10,017 nt of DNA, from positions 1-10,017 of the forward strand of contig UQZM01000064.1 of NCBI GenBank assembly GCA_900545615.1, read 5' to 3'. The position numbers and the translations under genes were made by a program. The notes beneath the pieces are model-generated. The model made no database searches, was not told the origin of the DNA, and was given only the letters and a program-made list of their open reading frames with translations. This DNA is from an uncultured Collinsella sp. GTDB lineage: Bacteria; Actinomycetota; Coriobacteriia; Coriobacteriales; Coriobacteriaceae. Below, one piece after another: positions 4,439-10,017 of this stretch (the first letter of the stretch is position 1; each line of letters opens with the position of its first letter).

Positions 4439-6148
4439 ATGGGAATGTATCAGGGAGTCAACGCTTCCGAGGGCATCGGTATCGGCACCGTCATGGTCGC
4501 CGTCGATCCCGACTTGACGTTTGAGCCGCACGAGGTTGCTGATTCGGCTGCAGAGAAGGAGCGCTATCAGTCCGCTCTTTCGGTCTTCTGCGAGAAGACC
4601 CAGGCTCAGGCCGACCACATGAAGGAGACGGTGGGCGAGGCCGAGGCCGAGATCATGAGCGGACACATTGTTCTGGCTCAGGATCCGGGTATGACCGACG
4701 CCATCAACGCCGCCATTGACGGCGGTACCTGCGCCGAGCAGGCGCTCATGGACACCTCGACCATGTTCGAGAACATGTTCCTGTCCATGGACGACGAGAT
4801 GTTCCGTCTTCGCGCGGCTGACATCGCCGACATCCGCACCGGTATTCTGGCCGAGCTGCTGGGCAAGGAGGTCGTCGACCTCTCCGTCCTGCCCGAGAAC
4901 ACTGTCGTTGTCGTGCACGACCTCACGCCGTCCATGACCGCCACGATCGATAAGGCCCACGTTGCCGGTATCGTAACCGAGACCGGTGGCCGCACGTCGC
5001 ACTCCGCGATCATTGCGCGCGCCCTCGAGATCCCGGCTGTCCTTTCGGTCTCCAACAGCTGCACCGCACTGCGCAACGGCATGACCGTTGTCGTCGACGG
5101 CGGCAAGGGTATCGTCGAGGCCGATCCCGACGAGGAGACGCTCGCTGCCTACACCGCCAAGGCCGAGGCCTTCGCTGCCGAGAAGGCAGCCCTCGAGGCC
5201 TTCCGTGGCAAGCCGTCCGTGACTGCTGATGGCATCAAGAAGATCATCGCCTGCAACATCGGTAACCCCGATGACGTGCCCAACGCGCTCGATCACGACG
5301 CCGAGGCTATCGGTCTGTTCCGCTCCGAGTTCCTGTTCATGGACTCTGCTGAGCTTCCTTCCGAGGAGGAGCAGTTCAACGCCTACCGTAAGGTCGCCAG
5401 CGCGCTCAAGGGTGCTCCGGTCATCATCCGCACGCTCGATGTGGGTGGCGACAAGGAGATTCCGTATCTGCATATGGTCAAGGAAGACAACCCCTTCATG
5501 GGCTTCCGCGCCGTGCGTTACTGCTTGGCCAATCCCGACCAGTACAAGGTCCAGCTCCGCGCTCTGCTGCGCGCTAGCGCCTTCGGTGACGTCAAGATCA
5601 TGATCCCGCTCGTCACCTGCGTCGAGGAGGTCTTGGCTGTCAAGGAGCTCGTCGAGCAGTGCAAGGCCGAGCTGACCGAAGAGGGGCGCAAGTTCAACGA
5701 GAACATCGAGGTCGGCATCATGGTCGAGACGCCCGCCGCTTCGCTGCTCGCAGACCGTCTTGCCGAGGTCGCCGACTTCTTCTCCATCGGCACCAACGAC
5801 CTGATCGGCTACACCATGTGCGCCGACCGTGGCAACGACACCATCTCCAACCTGTACCAGGTTTACTATCCCGCCGTGCTCCGCTCGCTCAAGAACATCA
5901 TCGAGAGCGGCGTGAAGGCCGGCATCATGGTCGGTATGTGCGGCGAGGCCGCTGCCGATCCGCTGCTCGAGCCGCTGCTGATCAGCTGGGGCATGGAGGA
6001 GTTCTCGATGAGTGCTCCGTCGATCCTGCGCGCCCGTAAGACCATCAGCCAGTGGACCAAGGCCGAGTGCGACGAGCTCGCCGAGAAGGCGCTCGCCTGC
6101 AACACCGCCGCCGAGGTCAAGGCACTGCTCGAGTCCGCAGCTCGCTAA
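4439..6148 (+). CDS. ptsI: PTS Enzyme I (phosphoenolpyruvate-protein phosphotransferase)
   Basis: The 569-residue cytosolic enzyme transfers phosphate from PEP to itself and then to HPr, starting every PTS reaction. The N-terminal half contains the phosphohistidine H188 in TGGRTSHSAIIARALEIPAV. The C-terminal PEP-binding barrel shows GLFRSEFLFMD, NPFMGFRAVR, the second signature FFSIGTNDLIGYTM (from F447) and the catalytic cysteine C501 in VGMCGEAAADP. Length and residue spacing agree closely with known EI proteins (about 570 residues). The start is ATG 4439 behind GGAGAG (4-base gap). ATG 4445, giving MYQGV, has AGAGG 7 bases upstream and is an equally plausible start two codons on. A fruK follows after 74 bases with no terminator between, so these two are probably co-transcribed. 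Confidence 0.96.
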   Translation: MGMYQGVNASEGIGIGTVMVAVDPDLTFEPHEVADSAAEKERYQSALSVFCEKTQAQADHMKETVGEAEAEIMSGHIVLAQDPGMTDAINAAIDGGTCAEQALMDTSTMFENMFLSMDDEMFRLRAADIADIRTGILAELLGKEVVDLSVLPENTVVVVHDLTPSMTATIDKAHVAGIVTETGGRTSHSAIIARALEIPAVLSVSNSCTALRNGMTVVVDGGKGIVEADPDEETLAAYTAKAEAFAAEKAALEAFRGKPSVTADGIKKIIACNIGNPDDVPNALDHDAEAIGLFRSEFLFMDSAELPSEEEQFNAYRKVASALKGAPVIIRTLDVGGDKEIPYLHMVKEDNPFMGFRAVRYCLANPDQYKVQLRALLRASAFGDVKIMIPLVTCVEEVLAVKELVEQCKAELTEEGRKFNENIEVGIMVETPAASLLADRLAEVADFFSIGTNDLIGYTMCADRGNDTISNLYQVYYPAVLRSLKNIIESGVKAGIMVGMCGEAAADPLLEPLLISWGMEEFSMSAPSILRARKTISQWTKAECDELAEKALACNTAAEVKALLESAAR

Positions 6149-6165
6149 TTTGGTATCAGAGGTAA

Positions 6166-6198
6166 CCGCGTGGTTGGAATGGGCCGGCCACGCGGCCC
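6166..6198 (+). other. Mutually exclusive hairpins in the ptsI-fruK gap
   Basis: CCGCGTGG (6166-6173) pairs perfectly with CCACGCGG (6188-6195). GGGCCG (6181-6186) pairs perfectly with CGGCCC (6193-6198). The two stems share bases and cannot form together. Neither is followed by a U-run, so a simple terminator is unlikely. The gap ends with the fruK ribosome site AGGGGG 8 bases before its ATG. Confidence 0.45.
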
Positions 6199-6222
6199 TC
6201 ACATATACAGGGGGTACTGTAA

Positions 6223-7155
6223 ATGTTCTACACGCTAACCGCTAACCCGGCTGTCGACATGACGGTTTCGAGCTCTCCGCTCGAGCCCGACGAGAACGTC
6301 CGCACCGGTTCGGCCAGCTACACGGCTAACGGCAAGGGCCTCGACGTGTCCTTCGCCTTTAAGAAGATGGGCGTCGACACCGTCGCGCTCGGCTTCTTCG
6401 CTGGCTTCACGGGCAAGTTCATCGTCGAGGAGGTCATGAACCTGGGTTGCCTCTGCCGCCCGGTCTGGACCGACGGTATCACGCGCATTAACACCTACGT
6501 CAACGATGGCCAGCACGAGTACGGCATCCTGAACCCCGGCGCCCCGATCACGCCGCAGCACCAGGAGGAGCTCTACAACATCCTGGACACCGCGGGCGAT
6601 CTCGAGTGCCTGATCGTCTCCGGCTCCGTGCCTCCCAAAGCTACGCCCGACTTCCTGGCTCAGGTCATGGAGCACGCTCAGGCTCGTGGCGCTGACGTCG
6701 TCCTGGACCTGTCCTCCGACAAGCTCAAGGAGCTCGCTCACAAGAAGCCGCTGCTCATCAAGCCGAACCATCACGAGATGAAGGCCATCTTCGGCGTGCC
6801 GGTCGACACCGACGACGAGGTTCGTGTCGCCATGAAGATGGCTCACGACGCTGGCGTTCAGAACGTGCTGCTCACCCGTGGTAGCCGCGGCGACGCTTAC
6901 TTCTCCAACGGCGAGGACATCTGGTACGCCAAGCGTGAGTTCAACATCAAGCTGGTCTCTTCCGTCTGCGCCGGCGACTGCACCCTCGCTGCGTTCCTGC
7001 ACAAGTGGTACAGGGATCGCGACAACGTCGAGGAGGCCATGAAGCTCGCTATGGCCACCGGCGCCAACGTTGCCGAGTCCGTCGGCATTGGTGACTTCGG
7101 TCACGTCGACGAGTACAGCAAGCGCGTTGCTGTCCGCAAGCTCGATCGTCAGTAA
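6223..7155 (+). CDS. fruK: 1-phosphofructokinase, PfkB family (copy 1)
   Basis: The 310-residue cytosolic kinase most likely converts fructose-1-phosphate plus ATP to fructose-1,6-bisphosphate. It opens with YTLTANPAVD, the 1-phosphofructokinase/LacC-type N-terminus with the sugar-contacting D12. It contains VSGSVPP, LLIKPNHHEM and the catalytic Asp D252 in VCAGDCTLAAF. Two departures stand out: the usual GAGD reads CAGD (C249), and the usual GGKGxN motif reads NGKGLD (36-41), placing Asp at the normally conserved Asn. The start is the ATG at 6223 with AGGGGG upstream. It lies 74 bases after ptsI and ends in a strong terminator. A second copy of the same length follows. Tagatose-6-phosphate kinase is the main alternative for the exact substrate. 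Confidence 0.85.
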   Translation: MFYTLTANPAVDMTVSSSPLEPDENVRTGSASYTANGKGLDVSFAFKKMGVDTVALGFFAGFTGKFIVEEVMNLGCLCRPVWTDGITRINTYVNDGQHEYGILNPGAPITPQHQEELYNILDTAGDLECLIVSGSVPPKATPDFLAQVMEHAQARGADVVLDLSSDKLKELAHKKPLLIKPNHHEMKAIFGVPVDTDDEVRVAMKMAHDAGVQNVLLTRGSRGDAYFSNGEDIWYAKREFNIKLVSSVCAGDCTLAAFLHKWYRDRDNVEEAMKLAMATGANVAESVGIGDFGHVDEYSKRVAVRKLDRQ

Positions 7156-7183
7156 TCGAAACGCGACATATTCGTGCGCATGC

Positions 7184-7215
7184 GGCGCCCCGGTTTCGGC
7201 CGGGGCGCCTTTTTT
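7184..7215 (+). terminator. Strong intrinsic terminator after fruK copy 1
   Basis: GGCGCCCCGG (7184-7193) pairs perfectly with CCGGGGCGCC (7200-7209) around TTTCGG, followed by six T (7210-7215). It begins 28 bases after the stop codon and ends the ptsI-fruK transcript before the second fruK. Confidence 0.95.
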
Positions 7216-7299
7216 GTTCCGCCATGGGGGAGAGGTGTCCTGCCGTACTTCATCGCTTCCACACCGTTCACCGAGTTGTCCTAGCCTTTTACCGATGCG

Positions 7300-7314
7300 T
7301 GGAATATACTTTCA
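7300..7314 (+). promoter_or_regulatory. Candidate promoter and operator-like site for fruK copy 2
   Basis: TATACT (7305-7310) is a good -10 box, 35 bases before the start codon; no clear -35 is seen at 16-18 bases. The surrounding TGGAATATACTTTCA (7300-7314) matches the fruA-upstream dyad TGAAAGAACCTTTCA at 11 of 15 positions and overlaps the -10, where a bound protein would block transcription. The strong terminator upstream makes a local promoter necessary. Confidence 0.42.
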
Positions 7315-7344
7315 TTAACACGTTGCTTCGTGAAAGGAACATTC

Positions 7345-8277
7345 ATGATTTACACGCTCACTGCTAATCCCGCCATTGATTACAACATCGCCTGCGACGG
7401 CCTTACTGCCAATACCGTCACGCGTACCCGCAATGCCGTCTACACGCCCAACGGCAAAGGCCTCAACGTCTCGTTTACGCTTGACCACTATGGTGTCGAC
7501 ACCACGATCCTGGGTTTCTTCGCCGGCTTCTCGGGTGAGTTTATCGTTAAGGGAGCCGAGGCCCTGGGCGTGCCCGTCAAGCCCGTGTGGACCGACGGTA
7601 TTACGCGCGTCAATGTGTTCCTCAACGCCGGTCCCGACACCGAGTACAACATGGTCAATGCCGGTGCCGCCATCAATGAGGCCAACGAGCAGGAGATGTT
7701 TGAACTTATCGATTTGCTCGATGACATGACCTGCCTGGTCATCAGCGGCTCGCTGCCTCCCAACACTTCCGAGGGCTTCTTGGCCGAGGTCCTGCGCCGT
7801 GTCAAGGCCAAGGGGGCCGAGTTCGTCCTCGACATCTCGAGCCATCAGCTGGCAGACCTCATTGCTCTGGAGCCACTGCTGATCAAGCCCAATGACGACG
7901 AGCTGCTTGACATCTTTGGCATCAAGGTGAGCGGTGGCGACGACGAGTCCGTCAAGGGCGCTATGGCCGAGCTGCACGCCAAGGGCGCCAAGAACGTGCT
8001 GCTGACCCTTGGTGGCGCCGGTGCGTACTTCTCCAACGGCGAGCATATCTGGTTTGCCAACCGCACCTTCGACGTCAAGCTGCTGTCGACGGTGTGCGCC
8101 GGCGATTCCTCGCTCGCTGCCTTCCTGTCCGTGTGGCACGACGCCCCCGAGCGCGTCGAGGACGCCCTGCGCCTTTCGATGGCCACTGGCGCCAACGTGG
8201 TCGAGTGCCCCGGTCTGGGTGATTTTGCCAAGGTGGACGAATATAAGAAGCACATCGAGGTTCGCCAGGTCTGCTAG
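7345..8277 (+). CDS. fruK: 1-phosphofructokinase, PfkB family (copy 2)
   Basis: The 310-residue kinase is a paralogue of the gene just upstream, with roughly half the residues identical by eye. It shares YTLTANPAID (D12), GFFAGF, PVWTDGITR, ISGSLPP and VCAGDSSLAAF with catalytic D254. Like copy 1 it has Cys (C251) in place of the first Gly of GAGD. Unlike copy 1 it keeps the usual Asn in NGKGLN (N41). The ATG at 7345 has AAGGA 7 bases upstream; the in-frame GTG at 7330 would add five residues and has no better ribosome site. It has its own -10-like box and terminator, so it is a separate transcription unit. The likely role is fructose-1-phosphate phosphorylation, but the pair may have split substrates (for example tagatose-6-phosphate or another ketose phosphate). 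Confidence 0.85.
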   Translation: MIYTLTANPAIDYNIACDGLTANTVTRTRNAVYTPNGKGLNVSFTLDHYGVDTTILGFFAGFSGEFIVKGAEALGVPVKPVWTDGITRVNVFLNAGPDTEYNMVNAGAAINEANEQEMFELIDLLDDMTCLVISGSLPPNTSEGFLAEVLRRVKAKGAEFVLDISSHQLADLIALEPLLIKPNDDELLDIFGIKVSGGDDESVKGAMAELHAKGAKNVLLTLGGAGAYFSNGEHIWFANRTFDVKLLSTVCAGDSSLAAFLSVWHDAPERVEDALRLSMATGANVVECPGLGDFAKVDEYKKHIEVRQVC

Positions 8278-8310
8278 TTCCGGCACCTTGTCTGAATAGT
8301 TTGATTATTT

Positions 8311-8344
8311 CGCATCCGTCTTAGACTAAGACGGATGCGTTTTT
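8311..8344 (+). terminator. Intrinsic terminator after fruK copy 2
   Basis: CGCATCCGTCTTAG (8311-8324) and CTAAGACGGATGCG (8326-8339) are exact reverse complements around a single central base, giving a stem of about 12-13 pairs once the loop opens. Five T follow (8340-8344). It starts 34 bases after the stop codon. Confidence 0.93.
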
Positions 8345-8384
8345 GTTTATCGGACTTGCGTGTGCAGTGGAGGCTGTTTCTTGC

Positions 8385-8390
8385 TAGACT
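8385..8390 (+). promoter_or_regulatory. Possible -10 box for cca
   Basis: TAGACT has the TAnnnT pattern and lies 51 bases before the cca start, after the upstream terminator. I see no matching -35 at the right distance, so this is only a suggestion of where the promoter lies. Confidence 0.22.
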
Positions 8391-8441
8391 TCTTGCAGAC
8401 GCAATCGATAGCCAATTTGATAGTCGCAGGAGGCCATAGGC

Positions 8442-9836
8442 ATGTGCAATGTTTCGCTCAACGGTACTCAACCGTCCGATGCGTCCCTGCGCGTCCTGCG
8501 CGCGCTTGAGGCGGCTGGTCTTGAGGCTTGGTACGTGGGCGGTTGGGTGCGCGACGCCCTGATGGGGTACCCCAGCCACGATGTTGATATGTGCTGTAGC
8601 GGCCTGTGGCAGGAGTCCAAAGCGGCGCTCGAGGCCGCCGGCATCGCGGTTGTGGAGTCGGGCATTAAATTTGGCGGAATCACGGCTATTTCCGATGGCG
8701 AGCGTATCGAGGTCACCACGTACCGTCTGGATGGCTTTTACACCGATGGTCGCCATCCCCAGAGTGTGGAGCGTGCCGCCTCGCTCGAGGACGATCTGGC
8801 GCGCCGCGACTTTACCGTCAATGCCATGGCCTGGCATCCCGAGCGCGGGCTTGTCGACCGCTACGACGGCCAGGGTGACTTGGAGCGCAAGCTGATTCGC
8901 GCTGTCGGCGATCCCAAGCGTCGCTTTAACGAGGACGCCCTGCGCATGCTGCGTGCGGTGCGCTTTGCCTGCCGTCTGGACTTTATGATTGAGCCCGAGA
9001 CCAAGCGTGCGCTTGCCGAGTGCGCGCCGCTGCTCGAAGCCGTGGCGCGTGAGCGTGTGGGTATTGAGCTCGAGGGCATTCTTTCGACCGGTCATGGGGG
9101 AGACGCGATGCTCCGCTATCCCGAGCTCATCTGCGCCGCCGTGCCCGAGTTGGCAGCGGGTCGCGGGTTTGATCAGCGCAGTGTCTATCATGCGTTTAAC
9201 GTCTACGTGCATATCGCCCGTGTGCTGACGGTGGCGGGGGAGCTCGCGCTGTGTGACGGCGTCGCGCCCTCGTCGAGCCTTATGTGGGCGGCGTTTTTGC
9301 ACGATGTGTCCAAGCCCGAGTGCTTCACGGTCGATCACGCCGGCAGCGGACACTTCTACGGTCATCCCGAGCTCGGCGCCAAGAAGGCGCGCGTCATTAT
9401 GGATCGCCTGGCCCTCTCGCACGACTTGGTGCGCGACGTGTGCCTGCTCATCAAATACCATGACAAGCCGCTGCGCCCCGAGCGCTCCTGCCTGCTCAAT
9501 ATGATGCGCGCGCTTTCGGGTGAGGGCGTCGACACGGCCCGCCTGATTGACGAGCTCATGGACCTTAAGCGTGCCGACACACTTGGCAAGGCCCCGTCGT
9601 GCTTCTATTATGTCGAGACGATTGAGGAGATGCGCGCGCTGGCGCACGAGCTGCTGAAGGCAGGGGAGCCCTATACGCTCAAGATGCTCGCCATCAACGG
9701 CGGCGACCTGATCCGTGCCGGAGTCAAGCCCGGGCCGGAACTGGGTCAGCTTCTCAACTCCGCCCTCGACGCCGTGATCGAAGACGATATTCCCAACGAG
9801 CGCGAAGCTCTTTTGGTTCATCTCAACTTGAATTAG
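8442..9836 (+). CDS. cca: CCA-adding tRNA nucleotidyltransferase with HD domain
   Basis: The 464-residue cytosolic enzyme builds or repairs the 3' CCA of tRNAs from CTP and ATP. The class II nucleotidyltransferase head shows YVGGWVRDALMG (31-42), the metal-binding pair D47/D49 in HDVDMCCSG, RRDFTVNAMAW (from R121) and the nucleotide-template motif EDALR (164-168). A C-terminal HD domain carries H287-D288 in FLHDVSKP and a further His, H308, in HFYGHPELGA. HD-type CCA enzymes often also hydrolyse 2',3'-cyclic phosphates. The length is usual for HD-containing members. The ATG at 8442 follows AGGAGG by 8 bases. The gene stands alone between a terminator and a tRNA gene. Poly(A) polymerase is the related alternative, but the EDALR and RRDFTVNA pattern fits CCA addition well. 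Confidence 0.92.
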   Translation: MCNVSLNGTQPSDASLRVLRALEAAGLEAWYVGGWVRDALMGYPSHDVDMCCSGLWQESKAALEAAGIAVVESGIKFGGITAISDGERIEVTTYRLDGFYTDGRHPQSVERAASLEDDLARRDFTVNAMAWHPERGLVDRYDGQGDLERKLIRAVGDPKRRFNEDALRMLRAVRFACRLDFMIEPETKRALAECAPLLEAVARERVGIELEGILSTGHGGDAMLRYPELICAAVPELAAGRGFDQRSVYHAFNVYVHIARVLTVAGELALCDGVAPSSSLMWAAFLHDVSKPECFTVDHAGSGHFYGHPELGAKKARVIMDRLALSHDLVRDVCLLIKYHDKPLRPERSCLLNMMRALSGEGVDTARLIDELMDLKRADTLGKAPSCFYYVETIEEMRALAHELLKAGEPYTLKMLAINGGDLIRAGVKPGPELGQLLNSALDAVIEDDIPNEREALLVHLNLN

Positions 9837-9866
9837 CTACCAAGTTTACCTGCGTATTCCATAACC

Positions 9867-9885
9867 TGCCGACAATTTTTCGGCA
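9867..9885 (+). terminator. Weak hairpin after cca, possible terminator
   Basis: TGCCGA (9867-9872) pairs with TCGGCA (9880-9885) around a 7-base AT-rich loop, 30 bases after the cca stop. The following ATTTGGAATTTC is T-rich but not a true T-run. The support is moderate at best. Confidence 0.38.
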
Positions 9886-9900
9886 ATTTGGAATTTCTTC

Positions 9901-9929
9901 TTGCGCTGACGTTTTTTGTCCCGTAATAT
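9901..9929 (+). promoter_or_regulatory. Promoter of the tRNA-Glu gene
   Basis: TTGCGC (9901-9906) and TAATAT (9924-9929) are separated by exactly 17 bases. The -10 is close to consensus and the -35 keeps TTG. The predicted start is about 28 bases before the mature tRNA, a normal 5' leader. Confidence 0.55.
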
Positions 9930-9963
9930 ATTTCCTCGCAGCACGGCAGTGCAGATGTCATGT

Positions 9964-10017
9964 GGCCCGTTCGTCTAGCGGTTTAGGACGCCGCCCTCTC
10001 AAGGCGGAGATCACCAG
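9964..10017 (+). tRNA. tRNA-Glu (anticodon CTC), 5' part
   Basis: The gene is cut off by the window edge within the T arm. Visible are the 5' acceptor strand GGCCCGT (9964-9970), the D arm with GTC pairing GAC (9973-9975/9987-9989), and the anticodon stem CCGCC/GGCGG (9991-9995/10003-10007). The loop is CTCTCAA, with anticodon CTC at 9998-10000, read as Glu for GAG codons. GAG is heavily used in the neighbouring PTS genes. The acceptor 3' strand and T loop lie outside the window. Confidence 0.93.

Noticed and set aside
4418..6202. Open frame of 594 codons on the minus strand across ptsI
   Set aside because: It mirrors ptsI, whose catalytic motifs on the plus strand are complete. The antisense product is low-complexity with no recognisable motif.
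6235..7104. Minus-strand open frame across fruK copy 1 and a similar one at 7315-8286 across copy 2
   Set aside because: Both exist because the paralogous sense genes share codon bias. Their similarity to each other follows from the sense-strand homology.
8356..8390. TTGCGT (8356-8361) as the -35 partner of TAGACT for cca
   Set aside because: The spacing of 23 bases is too long for a standard promoter, so only the -10 is listed, with low confidence.
8274..9821. Open frame of 515 codons on the minus strand across cca
   Set aside because: It is a shadow of the intact CCA-adding enzyme gene. Nothing in its translation resembles a known fold.

Overview
This window looks like chromosomal DNA from a high-GC member of the Coriobacteriia, with Collinsella the best guess. 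The evidence is the actinobacterial-style codon use (GCC, GAG, AAG, ATC), strong AGGAGG-type ribosome binding sites, the HPr/EI/fructose-PTS gene set and a tRNA-Glu(CTC). The genus is an inference from overall character, not from a marker gene. The gene functions all belong to known families. I did not find a clearly undescribed system. The most unusual material is non-coding: two long inverted repeats and a set of possible regulatory sites around the PTS genes.

Layout. Positions 1-323 hold the 3' end of recN (+). A small inverted repeat separates it from a convergent RpiR-family regulator (1240-383, -). A 272-base divergent control region with several dyads follows. Next is fruA (1513-3522, +), a fructose-type PTS permease with domains in the order IIB-IIC-IIA, closed by an intrinsic terminator. 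A 525-base gene-free interval (3523-4047) holds two large inverted repeats, each with 31-nt arms, and the ptsH promoter region. Then come ptsH (HPr), an attenuator-like terminator, ptsI (Enzyme I), a 74-base gap with competing hairpins, and fruK copy 1, which ends in a strong terminator. A second, diverged fruK copy (7345-8277) appears to have its own promoter and has its own terminator. It is followed by cca (CCA-adding enzyme, 8442-9836). At the right edge lies the 5' part of a tRNA-Glu gene with a recognisable promoter.

How it works together. EI takes phosphate from PEP and passes it to HPr, then to the IIA and IIB domains of FruA. FruA imports fructose as fructose-1-phosphate, and a FruK converts this to fructose-1,6-bisphosphate for glycolysis. 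The whole route from PEP to the glycolytic intermediate is encoded here, resembling the linked ptsI-fruK-ptsF-ptsH arrangement known in Corynebacterium. The divergent RpiR protein (helix-turn-helix plus SIS sugar-phosphate domain) is the natural candidate regulator. A TGAAA-N5-TTTCA-like 15-mer occurs upstream of fruA, ptsH and the second fruK. recN, cca and tRNA-Glu are housekeeping neighbours.
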